Source: Schleiferiaceae bacterium
GTDB lineage: Bacteria > Bacteroidota > Bacteroidia > Flavobacteriales > Schleiferiaceae
Direction: 5' to 3'
NCBI GenBank assembly: GCA_030831045.1
Contig: JAURMB010000086.1
Span: 1 to 6,092 of the forward strand
DNA length: 6,092 nucleotides
The notes below the pieces were generated by a model that saw nothing but the letters and a program-made list of their open reading frames with translations, was not told the DNA's origin and searched no databases. Made by a program: the position numbers and the translations under genes. This document shows positions 1 through 5,477 of this stretch, one piece after another; the stretch's first letter is position 1, and each line of letters begins with the position of its first letter.

Positions 1-1
1 A

Positions 2-301
2 ACCCCAAAAGTGCGCGGCCTCAAAGACCGACACGGCAAGCGCAGCATGCCCCGCCACCTCAACCAAACCACCTGGGTTCGGGCTGAGGCGAGCGGACTT
101 TTCTCGTTTGAACGCCAGAGCGGCCAGGCCATTACGGAAGGTGAGCTCATCGGTCGCATCCGCAATCCCTACGACTCCTATTCGGTCAAGGTTTTTGCGC
201 CCTTCGACGGCTTCATCATTGGGCACAACAACATTCCGCTCGTGCACCGCGGCGACGCCCTTTTTCACGTGGGCAAGGAGAGCGAATGGCCGGTTGGCTA
301 A
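2..301 (+). CDS. Succinylglutamate desuccinylase/aspartoacylase-family protein, C-terminal fragment
   Basis: The reading frame is open from the left edge and stops at TAA (299-301), so only the last 99 residues are present and the start lies outside the window. The visible part matches the C-terminal beta domain of the AstE/AspA zinc-carboxypeptidase-like family. It has a WVRAEASGLF strand, then a GQAITEGELIGRI turn, then APFDGFIIGHNNIPLVHRGD and a closing ALFHVG. That domain packs against the zinc catalytic domain, which normally carries the His/Glu zinc ligands and is not visible here. Family members hydrolyse N-acyl amino acids or related amides, but the substrate cannot be read from this fragment. 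In-frame GTG (11) and ATG (47) codons lie inside the conserved region and are unlikely starts. The gene converges on lhgO. Family confidence is high; exact function is unknown. Confidence 0.85.
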   Translation, partial: TPKVRGLKDRHGKRSMPRHLNQTTWVRAEASGLFSFERQSGQAITEGELIGRIRNPYDSYSVKVFAPFDGFIIGHNNIPLVHRGDALFHVGKESEWPVG

Positions 302-304
302 CGG

Positions 305-374
305 GGTGCTCGTTGCCGGTTGCTAGTTGCTAATTGCTCGCAACTAGTTGCTAGCTACTAGTTGCTCGTTGCTA
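305..374. repeat. Degenerate heptamer tandem array (consensus GTTGCTA), about 10 units
   Basis: Ten consecutive 7-bp blocks can be laid out without gaps from 305 to 374: ggtgctc, gttgccg, gttgcta, gttgcta, attgctc, gcaacta, gttgcta, gctacta, gttgctc, gttgcta. Four are identical (GTTGCTA) and most others differ by one or two bases. Block 340-346 reads as an inverted unit. The array fills nearly the whole gap between two convergent genes, and its last unit supplies the TAG stop codon of lhgO (complement of 372-374). Similar short heptamer arrays are known between genes in other bacteria; their function is generally unclear. Confidence 0.85.
340..365. repeat. 26-bp near-perfect inverted repeat inside the heptamer array
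   Basis: Positions 340-348 (GCAACTAGT) are the exact complement of 357-365 (ACTAGTTGC). The 8-nt centre between them contains the self-complementary GCTAGC (350-355), leaving a single T/T mismatch (349/356). Twelve of 13 pairs match. It could form a hairpin in transcripts arriving from either convergent gene, but no T-run follows on either strand, so it is not a standard intrinsic terminator. Confidence 0.7.
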
Positions 375-1550
375 ACCAACGTAGCCAGCCTGGCGCAAGA
401 TTTCGTCTGCAATCGCCAACGAGGCCGTGGCTGCGGGTGAAGGAGCATTGAGCACGTGAAAGGCGCGCTCGCCTTGACGAAGGACAAAATCGTCTTCAAG
501 GCTGCCGTCGCGGCGTAGGGCTTGGGCACGGATTCCGGCACGGCCGGGGAGCAAATCCGCGCGTTCAAGACTCGGAAGTAACCGTTGGAGGGCATTCAGA
601 AATTTTGTTTTGCTGAATGCCCGCTCGTACTCGCCCAGTCCGTACCGCCAATGCTGGGCGAACAGCTTCCACGTTCCGCCGAACCCGAGGGCCGCGGCCG
701 TGTCCGCCCCACTGAAGGCCGTTTTAGTGTACCCCTCCCGGGCAAAACTGAATACCGCGTTCGGTCCGCACTCGACGCCACCGTGCACCATTCGGGTAAA
801 GTGCACGCCCAAAAATGGGAAATTGGGGTCCGGTACCGGGTAAATGAGGTGCTTGACTTTGGCCTGCGCGGGCGAACTAAGTTCGTAGTAGTCACCGCGG
901 AACGGCACGATCTGCAGGTCCGCCTCAACGCCGTCGCGCCGGGCAAGGCGGTCGCTCTGGAGCCCCGCACACACGATGATGTTTTTTCCGCGAACCAAAC
1001 CCTTGCGGGTAGCAACTCCTTCTTGGGTAAATCCTGTGGCGGTGGTTTGGAGCCTAACGATGGCACGGCTTGACCGCAGGAGGGCCTCCGTTACGTCGGC
1101 GTAGTGGATGATGCCGGTCTGCGGGACCAGCAAGGCTTTGGTGGCGTTCAGGTGGGGTTCGCGCTCGCGAAGCTCGCGCTCGTCGAGGTAGCGCAGGCCT
1201 TCCAGCCCGTTTTCCATGCCCCGAAGGCGCAGGGTTTCGAGCCGGGCCTCCTCCTCAGAGCCCACGGCCGCCACAACCTTACCGCATACCTCGTGCGCAA
1301 CTCCGTGCTCTTGCGCAAAGCGGAGCATTTGACCGTACCCGTCTAGGCAGGTGCGCGCCTTTAGCGAACCCGGCTTGTAGTAAAGTCCGGAGTGGATTAC
1401 GCCGCTGTTCCGGCCGGTTTGGTGCTGGGCGAGTCCGCCCTCTTTTTCAAGCACCGCCACCTTGGCTTCGGGGTAGGCCTGCGCCAACTTGTGGGCCACC
1501 GCAGCACCGACGATGCCGCCGCCAACCACAATAAAATCATACTGCTCCAT
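372..1550 (-). CDS. lhgO: L-2-hydroxyglutarate oxidase/dehydrogenase, FAD-dependent
   Basis: This 392-residue FAD enzyme oxidises L-2-hydroxyglutarate to 2-oxoglutarate. It salvages a side product of central metabolism and in characterised bacteria passes electrons to the quinone pool. The N-terminus has the dinucleotide-binding fold FIVVGGGIVGAAVAHKL (G10, G12, G15), with Glu35 at the end of the second strand. The family-typical stretch QTGRNSGVIHSGLYYKPGSL follows at about residues 44-63. Near the C-terminus are GRAGIRAQALRRDGSLEDDF and HVLNAPSPAATASLAIADEI, both typical of LhgO/L2HGDH. Length is normal for the family. I chose the ATG at 1550; an in-frame TTG nine bases upstream (1559) would only add three residues. 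There is no clear Shine-Dalgarno sequence. The gene is separated from the upstream cytochrome by a hairpin and probably has its own promoter. Its stop codon lies in the heptamer array. Confidence 0.93.
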   Translation of the reverse strand: MEQYDFIVVGGGIVGAAVAHKLAQAYPEAKVAVLEKEGGLAQHQTGRNSGVIHSGLYYKPGSLKARTCLDGYGQMLRFAQEHGVAHEVCGKVVAAVGSEEEARLETLRLRGMENGLEGLRYLDERELREREPHLNATKALLVPQTGIIHYADVTEALLRSSRAIVRLQTTATGFTQEGVATRKGLVRGKNIIVCAGLQSDRLARRDGVEADLQIVPFRGDYYELSSPAQAKVKHLIYPVPDPNFPFLGVHFTRMVHGGVECGPNAVFSFAREGYTKTAFSGADTAAALGFGGTWKLFAQHWRYGLGEYERAFSKTKFLNALQRLLPSLERADLLPGRAGIRAQALRRDGSLEDDFVLRQGERAFHVLNAPSPAATASLAIADEILRQAGYVG

Positions 1551-1556
1551 GGGCAC

Positions 1557-1564
1557 CAAAAGTA
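1557..1564 (-). promoter_or_regulatory. Possible Bacteroidota -7 element before lhgO
   Basis: On the - strand this reads TACTTTTG, an exact match to the TAnnTTTG -7 consensus of Bacteroidota promoters. It sits 6 nt before the chosen ATG. A TTTTG that could act as the -33 element lies in the loop of the preceding hairpin (1580-1584), but the 15-nt spacing is shorter than usual. If it is used, the lhgO mRNA would have almost no leader. Confidence 0.35.
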
Positions 1565-1565
1565 A

Positions 1566-1595
1566 CGCCCGCCGCGGTGCAAAACCGGGCGGGCG
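1566..1595 (-). terminator. GC-rich hairpin ending the cytochrome/YceI cluster
   Basis: The arms CGCCCGCC and GGCGGGCG (1566-1573 and 1588-1595) pair perfectly. Inside them CGGT/ACCG (1575-1578 with 1584-1587) extends the stem around a 5-nt loop, with one bulged base at 1574. In the - strand transcript the hairpin lies 19 nt after the stop of the diheme cytochrome and is followed by TTACTTTT. This is a terminator-like arrangement with an interrupted U-tract, so termination may be incomplete and some read-through into lhgO is possible. Confidence 0.5.
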
Positions 1596-1614
1596 CCGTG
1601 AAAAAATCGAGCTG

Positions 1615-2271
1615 CTACTGCGGCATTCCCGCGCGTACCCAGCGCTTGAGCAAGGCGACGTTGCAGGTGCTCATGGCCCCAGCGGGCGGCATCAGGGCGC
1701 GGCCGTTGGTGCCGCTCAAAGCGTCGACGAGGCCCGAAGCGTTCACGGCGTTCACGGTCTGGGCATAGGTTCCCAGCGAAACACCGCCCGACGGTGCGGA
1801 ACCTTGGTGGCACCCGAGGCAGTTGGCCTGAATCATGGGGGCAATCACCGCAGAATACGTTGTGGCCGACGTCGAGTCGCACGCACCCGCACAGTTGGTC
1901 TCGTTGGCTCCTTGCTGTATCCAGAGGCGAATGCGCTCCTTCTGTGCGGAACTCAAGGGGGCCATCGGTGGCGGCGGCATCAAATCATCACCTGATTCCC
2001 AAAGCACTTCATAGAGTTCGCTATCGTTCGGATCTCCCGGTTTTACTTCTGCACGAATTCCCGCATAAGTCGAAAGATCAATGCCATCGGCTGCATAAGG
2101 CCCCACGTGGCAACCGCTCATGGCGCAGTTTGATTGAATCATCGGGTAGATCTCGTTCGTGAAATCGACGATTCCCGGATCACAGGGCGTGGGTTCGGGG
2201 TCTGGGACCGGCGGAAGGTGCGTGCACGAGGCCAACAGCCCGAGGCTCAACGCGGCAAGAACATTTTTCAT
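1615..2271 (-). CDS. Diheme c-type cytochrome lipoprotein with two tandem mini-cytochrome domains
   Basis: This 218-residue protein starts with a lipoprotein signal peptide (MKNVLAALSLGLLAS, lipobox Cys16), so it should be membrane-anchored on the outside of the inner membrane. A proline-rich linker leads into two repeated domains of about 95 residues. Domain 1 (about 30-122) has the unusual heme motif CAMSGCH (C49, C54, H55; CX4CH) and a LMPP motif (Met98). Domain 2 (about 131-217) has the standard CLGCH (C151, C154, H155) and LMPP (Met194). The Met residues are plausible sixth heme ligands. Each domain begins with CD, has a PMIQ.NC segment before the heme, and ends in a W(I/V)..G motif. Domain 2 closely resembles the single domain of the lipoprotein encoded at 3693-4064. 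The ATG overlaps the TGA of the upstream barrel gene (ATGA), implying coupled translation. A role in envelope electron transfer is inferred; the partner is unknown. Confidence 0.8.
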   Translation of the reverse strand: MKNVLAALSLGLLASCTHLPPVPDPEPTPCDPGIVDFTNEIYPMIQSNCAMSGCHVGPYAADGIDLSTYAGIRAEVKPGDPNDSELYEVLWESGDDLMPPPPMAPLSSAQKERIRLWIQQGANETNCAGACDSTSATTYSAVIAPMIQANCLGCHQGSAPSGGVSLGTYAQTVNAVNASGLVDALSGTNGRALMPPAGAMSTCNVALLKRWVRAGMPQ

Positions 2272-3158
2272 CGCAATTCTTTTGGTTTTACGTGGGTAAA
2301 CACCCGCGAAATATTAAATCCAAGGAACAAATCTCCGTTGGCCCAAGAGCCCGGGGTCTGCATCATCCACTGCGGATCTGCCATCGACCGAGCATTGGTT
2401 ACATGAAACTGAAAAACGTGGCCTCCGGTCTCGAGGTCAAGCCCAATGCTCAACGGCATGTGCGTGCCGGCAAACGGAGTTTGGCGGAACATGGTTTCGG
2501 CCGTGAGCGCCATGCGCTGCGTGAGCTTATAGCGTCCGCTCAAGCCAAGGCCAAGCTGGTCGTTGCGGTCGCTCGCCAGCGGAACCAAATTGAAGTGCAC
2601 GAGCGTCGGCGCCACCTGCACCGACACCTTGTCGTTAAGCTTGCTCGCCACCATCAGCTGGTGGGCGTAGGCTAGGCGGTCGGTAAAAAAATGATCAAAA
2701 CCGTCCGTGAACGGAACCGTCGTCAGCGTCATGGACGAATACCACACTACGCTTACGGGGCTGTTTAGGCCTTTACCTCCTTTAGACTGGCGCAGCACGC
2801 GCACTTTGGTGAATCCGTCGTAGGTCTTGCTTCCGGACGAACGACCGAGACCGACGTTCAGCCAAGCTACCGGGTTGTAGGAATACTCGAAGCGGATCTG
2901 GGCCACATCCATTCCGAAGAGGTTATAAAGCGGCTTGTCGTTGAGCGCGCCAAAGCGGTGTCCGACAATGAACTGTCCGACCCCCGCGCCCGGCATTTCA
3001 ACGGTCGATCCGTTGACCAATTTGGTTCCCTTAAACGTGGCAAACGCGAACTGCTTGGGTGCCTCGGGGGCCATGGCGTTCAGTTCCGCGAGCAAATCAT
3101 CCTGAGCCCAAAGACCCATCGAACTCAGGGCCAAGAAGGCCAAAACCAGCTTACGCAC
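2268..3158 (-). CDS. DUF5777-family beta-barrel protein, exported, probably outer membrane
   Basis: This 296-residue protein has a signal peptide (MRKLVLAFLALSSMGLWA, cleavage likely before Gln19). The mature part is rich in alternating-polarity, aromatic-flanked strands, as expected of an outer-membrane barrel. I recognise the Bacteroidota DUF5777 pattern: FKGTKLVNGSTVE (42-54), FIVGHRFG (63-70), NVGLGRSSGSKTYDGFTKV, then RLAYAHQLMVASKLNDKVSV, APTLVHFNLVP and LGLSGRYKLTQRMALTAE. The biochemical role of the family is unknown. The start is GTG at 3158: it overlaps the YceI stop by 8 bp (GTGCGTAA), GAAGG lies directly upstream, and it gives a full signal peptide, whereas the next Met (residue 14) would destroy it. 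Its stop overlaps the start of the diheme cytochrome. Family call is good; function is open. Confidence 0.82.
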   Translation of the reverse strand: MRKLVLAFLALSSMGLWAQDDLLAELNAMAPEAPKQFAFATFKGTKLVNGSTVEMPGAGVGQFIVGHRFGALNDKPLYNLFGMDVAQIRFEYSYNPVAWLNVGLGRSSGSKTYDGFTKVRVLRQSKGGKGLNSPVSVVWYSSMTLTTVPFTDGFDHFFTDRLAYAHQLMVASKLNDKVSVQVAPTLVHFNLVPLASDRNDQLGLGLSGRYKLTQRMALTAETMFRQTPFAGTHMPLSIGLDLETGGHVFQFHVTNARSMADPQWMMQTPGSWANGDLFLGFNISRVFTHVKPKELR

Positions 3159-3690
3159 CCTTCAACGTCGATTTAACGGTGACCTTAACGACCTCAGCGA
3201 CCTTTGACACCACGAGCGTCGGAATCTCAATTCCGTAGTCGGCGGTGCGCACGCTGAATTCGCTTTCGATGCTCACCGAACCGTCCTTGTTCACCGTGAT
3301 CGTAACCGGTATCGACACGTCTTTAGTTACTCCGTGAATTTCCAATTGGCCTTTAATACCGCCCTTGTAGGTGGCCGGCTTCTTCCAATCGGTTACTCCG
3401 CCAATCTTGGCGCGCAGCGTTGCCTTGGGGAACTTCGTCGATTCCATGTAGTTCTCGTTGAAGTGCTCCTGCATCAGGGCGCGCTTAAACGTAAACGACT
3501 GAATTTGAAGCTGCCAAACGGCTTCGTTGGTTTCGGTATTGAGAATTCCGACCGCGTTATTCAGCACTGCATCGATGTCTTCAACCGGCGTTGACGCGTT
3601 GATGTGCACTTGCGTGTCTTTGCTTGTCAGCTTTTGGGCGGACGCCATTAGGGAAAGTCCCAGGGCCGCCAGGGCAAAAATCTTCTTCAT
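3151..3690 (-). CDS. YceI-family periplasmic lipid/isoprenoid-binding protein
   Basis: This 179-residue protein has a Sec signal peptide (MKKIFALAALGLSLMASA, cleavage likely before Gln19). The YceI fold signature follows: FTFKRALMQEHFNENYMEST (66-85), FPKATLRAKI (87-96), then LEIHGVTKDVSIPVTI (from 116) and a C-terminal strand pair. Structures of the family show a lipocalin-like barrel that holds a long isoprenoid or fatty amide in its core, so the product is probably periplasmic and carries or senses a lipophilic molecule. In E. coli, yceI sits beside a cytochrome b561 gene, which parallels the cytochrome neighbours here. The gene starts 2 bp after the stop of the monoheme cytochrome and overlaps the barrel gene by 8 bp, so it is very likely co-transcribed with both. 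The ligand cannot be read from sequence. Confidence 0.9.
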   Translation of the reverse strand: MKKIFALAALGLSLMASAQKLTSKDTQVHINASTPVEDIDAVLNNAVGILNTETNEAVWQLQIQSFTFKRALMQEHFNENYMESTKFPKATLRAKIGGVTDWKKPATYKGGIKGQLEIHGVTKDVSIPVTITVNKDGSVSIESEFSVRTADYGIEIPTLVVSKVAEVVKVTVKSTLKGA

Positions 3691-3692
3691 AA

Positions 3693-4064
3693 TCAGTTAG
3701 GTAGCGCGCCGCCCCGCTCCCAGACGCGGACTTTGGCTTGGTTGCAGTTGGACAAAGGCCCGCTGGGGGGCATCGCAAGCGGATCACCTGCTCCGCGCTG
3801 AATGCGGTCGATGAGGGAGCCGTTGAGGGTTGAAGCCTGAACCGAAGCGTGGCTACTGAGGTCAAGGCCCCCGCTTGCACTGGCGCCCTGATGGCAACCC
3901 ACGCACTGCGTTTGGATCATCGGTTGAATGTCAACCGACCACGTGGCGGTCGAATCGCAGGTTCCGCCGGTGCCGTACAGCTGCTCGGCATTGTCGTAGT
4001 AGCAGCTCGAAGAAATGGCCGCCACGCCTGCAAGGAGAAAAATAACCGAAAACGTTCTAAGCAT
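3693..4064 (-). CDS. Small monoheme c-type cytochrome lipoprotein
   Basis: This 123-residue protein opens with a lipoprotein signal (MLRTFSVIFLLAGVAAISSS, acylated Cys21) and a short linker. A single compact heme domain follows: CDSTATWSVDIQPMIQ (36-51), the heme site CVGCH (C54, C57, H58), SGGLDL, and LAMPPSGPLSNCN. Met98 of that last segment is the likely sixth ligand. C36 and C107 are outside the heme motif and match C131 and C203 in domain 2 of the diheme partner, suggesting a structural disulfide. I chose ATG 4064 because it gives a clean signal peptide. An in-frame GTG at 4118 would overlap the transporter gene and bury the signal sequence. It is the first gene of the four-gene cluster, 26 bp after the transporter. 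It is probably an electron carrier on the periplasmic face; acceptor and donor are unknown. Confidence 0.8.
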   Translation of the reverse strand: MLRTFSVIFLLAGVAAISSSCYYDNAEQLYGTGGTCDSTATWSVDIQPMIQTQCVGCHQGASASGGLDLSSHASVQASTLNGSLIDRIQRGAGDPLAMPPSGPLSNCNQAKVRVWERGGALPN

Positions 4065-4068
4065 ACCC

Positions 4069-4076
4069 CAAAGGTA
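4069..4076 (-). promoter_or_regulatory. Possible Bacteroidota -7 element before the cytochrome/YceI cluster
   Basis: On the - strand this is TACCTTTG, an exact TAnnTTTG match, ending 4 nt before the ATG of the monoheme cytochrome and lying in the 26-bp gap after the transporter. I found no TTG or TTTG at the expected -33 distance. The match may be chance, or it may mark a promoter giving an essentially leaderless transcript. Confidence 0.3.
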
Positions 4077-4090
4077 CAATTTATATGCCA

Positions 4091-5371
4091 CTAGCGCTTC
4101 CACGGAACCCGCGCCCACAGGACGACCGCAACCGCGAAAAAGCCCGATAGCATAACCGCGGCAAGGCGCAAATCGCCTGTCAGGGTTTCGATCCAGCCCA
4201 CGGCGACCATACCGAGTACCGTAGCCAGTTTTTCGGCGACGTCAAAAAAGCTGAAGTACACGACGTGCTCCTCGGCCGGCGGCAGCAGTTGGCTGAAGGT
4301 AGAGCGGGCGAGCGATTGAATTCCGCCCAATACCAAACCAACACCGGCCCCGAGCAAGTAGAACTGCAGCTCGCTTTGAATGAAGTAGGCCAGAAAGCTG
4401 ATGAGCATCCAAAGCGCCCCAGAGACGAGGAGGGCCCGAATGTTTCCTAAGACCCGACTCAAGCGGGCAAACAGCCACGACCCAAGCATACCCACAAACT
4501 GAATGAGCAAAATGGTGGTGATCAGTGCGGATGTTTCTAGATGCAGCGCCTCCTTGCCAAACAGCGTCGCGATGAGGATGACGGTTTGCACGCCGGCTGA
4601 CGCAAAGAAGAATCCGAGGACGAAGCGCTCGAGGCCCTTTGTGGCCCGAAACGACTTGGCTACATCAAAAAGCTGTTGGTAGGCCGCGCGAATCCAGCCC
4701 TTTTGGCGATCACCCACGGCGCAGCCATCTGGGAGGCGGCGTAAGCTGTATTCGCCCCAACCGAGCCACCAAATTCCGACGGCAACAAACGTAAAGCGCG
4801 TTATTAGGCCGGGGCCATCCAGACCAAACCACGCGGGGTTTTGAATGAAGGCCAGAGCCACAATGAGCATCAAGGCAGAACCGAAGTAGCCAAGGGCAAA
4901 TCCGCGGGCGCTCAGGGCATCCTGATCGTCTGGGGCCGCAATTTCAGGCAGGTAGCTGTTGTAAAAAACCAGGCTTCCTGCAAAGGCGATTGACGCGACA
5001 AAGGGGGTTAGGAGTCCGAGAATCAGCGCATCCGCCGTGAAAAAATACATGGCGAAGCAAGCCAAGGTTCCGCTGTAAATGAAGCGGCGCATAAACGCTT
5101 TCTTGCTCCCCGAAACCTCGGCGAGCGCGCTGAGGTACGGCGTGCCCAGGCTGACGACCAGGTAGGCGGCGGCCATGACAAACGTGTAGGCGGCGGTGGT
5201 GCTGAACGAGATTCCGAGCAGGCTAACCTCAGACCGCCCCGCGGCCTCCATTACCGCGGAGTAGTAAATCGGAAAAATGGCCGTGCCAATCACCAGGGAG
5301 TAGCTCGAATTGGCCCAGTCGTACATGGCCCAACCGTGGTGGACTCTTCGTGTGGCGGCGTCGTGGTGCAT
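4091..5371 (-). CDS. Major facilitator superfamily transporter, UMF1/Atg22-like
   Basis: This 426-residue integral inner-membrane protein has roughly twelve hydrophobic segments. The family-defining N-terminal motif GWAMYDWANSSYSLVIGTAI starts at about residue 13. The second hallmark FYNSYLPEIAAPDDQDALSA and the following GFALGYFGSAL lie between segments near residues 135-165. A basic, hydrophilic stretch in the middle (about 203-240, DGCAVGDRQKGWIRAAYQQL) separates the two six-helix halves. GLVLGGIQSLARSTFSQLLP near residue 350 is also typical. Yeast Atg22 exports amino acids from the vacuole; the bacterial relatives are mostly uncharacterised, so the substrate is unknown. I chose ATG 5371, preceded by GAGGAAC as a possible Shine-Dalgarno sequence. 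An in-frame TTG at 5392 would add seven residues and cut into an upstream inverted repeat. The gene is separated from aconitase by a terminator and lies 26 bp before the cytochrome cluster. Confidence 0.88.
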   Translation of the reverse strand: MHHDAATRRVHHGWAMYDWANSSYSLVIGTAIFPIYYSAVMEAAGRSEVSLLGISFSTTAAYTFVMAAAYLVVSLGTPYLSALAEVSGSKKAFMRRFIYSGTLACFAMYFFTADALILGLLTPFVASIAFAGSLVFYNSYLPEIAAPDDQDALSARGFALGYFGSALMLIVALAFIQNPAWFGLDGPGLITRFTFVAVGIWWLGWGEYSLRRLPDGCAVGDRQKGWIRAAYQQLFDVAKSFRATKGLERFVLGFFFASAGVQTVILIATLFGKEALHLETSALITTILLIQFVGMLGSWLFARLSRVLGNIRALLVSGALWMLISFLAYFIQSELQFYLLGAGVGLVLGGIQSLARSTFSQLLPPAEEHVVYFSFFDVAEKLATVLGMVAVGWIETLTGDLRLAAVMLSGFFAVAVVLWARVPWKR

Positions 5372-5378
5372 CGTTCCT

Positions 5379-5386
5379 CGAAAGTA
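5379..5386 (-). promoter_or_regulatory. Weak -7-like element before the transporter gene
   Basis: On the - strand this reads TACTTTCG, one mismatch from TAnnTTTG, ending 7 nt before the chosen ATG. The nearest TTTG that could act as a -33 box is about 27 nt further upstream, which is too far. It is listed because it repeats the position seen before two other unit-leading genes. Confidence 0.2.
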
Positions 5387-5399
5387 GGGCAAATTGCCC
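5387..5399. repeat. 13-bp inverted repeat upstream of the transporter (possible operator)
   Basis: The sequence gggcaa-a-ttgccc is a perfect inverted repeat with 6-bp arms around one central base. It lies 16-28 bp before the transporter ATG and directly abuts the weak -7-like element. The position would suit a repressor site, but such a short palindrome can occur by chance. Confidence 0.3.
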
Positions 5400-5421
5400 G
5401 CCTAGCTGTTGAGCAAACGTT

Positions 5422-5454
5422 AAAAAAAACTCCGGTGCCTTGCGAGCACCGGAG
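5422..5454 (-). terminator. Rho-independent terminator of aconitate hydratase
   Basis: A perfect 9-bp stem pairs CTCCGGTGC with GCACCGGAG (5430-5438 with 5446-5454) around a 7-nt loop. In the - strand transcript it is followed at once by eight U residues (complement of the A-run at 5422-5429). It begins about 23 nt after the aconitase stop codon and insulates that gene from the transporter. Confidence 0.93.
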
Positions 5455-5477
5455 CCTTCTTCACGCGGTCAGCGTGC

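Noticed and set aside
305..374. The heptamer array as a CRISPR array
   Set aside because: The repeat unit is 7 bp with no spacers and no cas genes nearby.
344..595. An 83-codon - strand frame overlapping the end of lhgO and running into the heptamer array
   Set aside because: It is an alternate frame of lhgO, and its C-terminus (LVSNEQLVASN) is simply a translation of the repeat.
585..1073. A 162-codon open frame on the + strand inside lhgO, with several smaller ones beside it
   Set aside because: It lies wholly antisense to a clearly recognised enzyme, its translation is low-complexity and matches no family I know, and GC-rich coding DNA commonly produces such antisense frames.
1551..1559. 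A TTG start for lhgO at 1559
   Set aside because: The ATG at 1550 is next to the conserved FAD-binding strand, and the extra three residues have no support.
1397..1995. Long frames at 1397-1882 (-) and 1489-1995 (+) spanning the lhgO/cytochrome junction
   Set aside because: Both cross a real gene boundary and a hairpin, are Arg- and Pro-rich, and overlap recognised genes on the correct frame.
4065..4118. An upstream GTG start for the monoheme cytochrome at 4118
   Set aside because: It would overlap the end of the transporter gene and place about 18 residues before a good lipoprotein signal peptide.
5462..5476. A small cacgc/gcgtg hairpin just after the aconitase stop codon
   Set aside because: It has only 5 bp and no U-tract; the strong terminator immediately downstream explains transcript ending.
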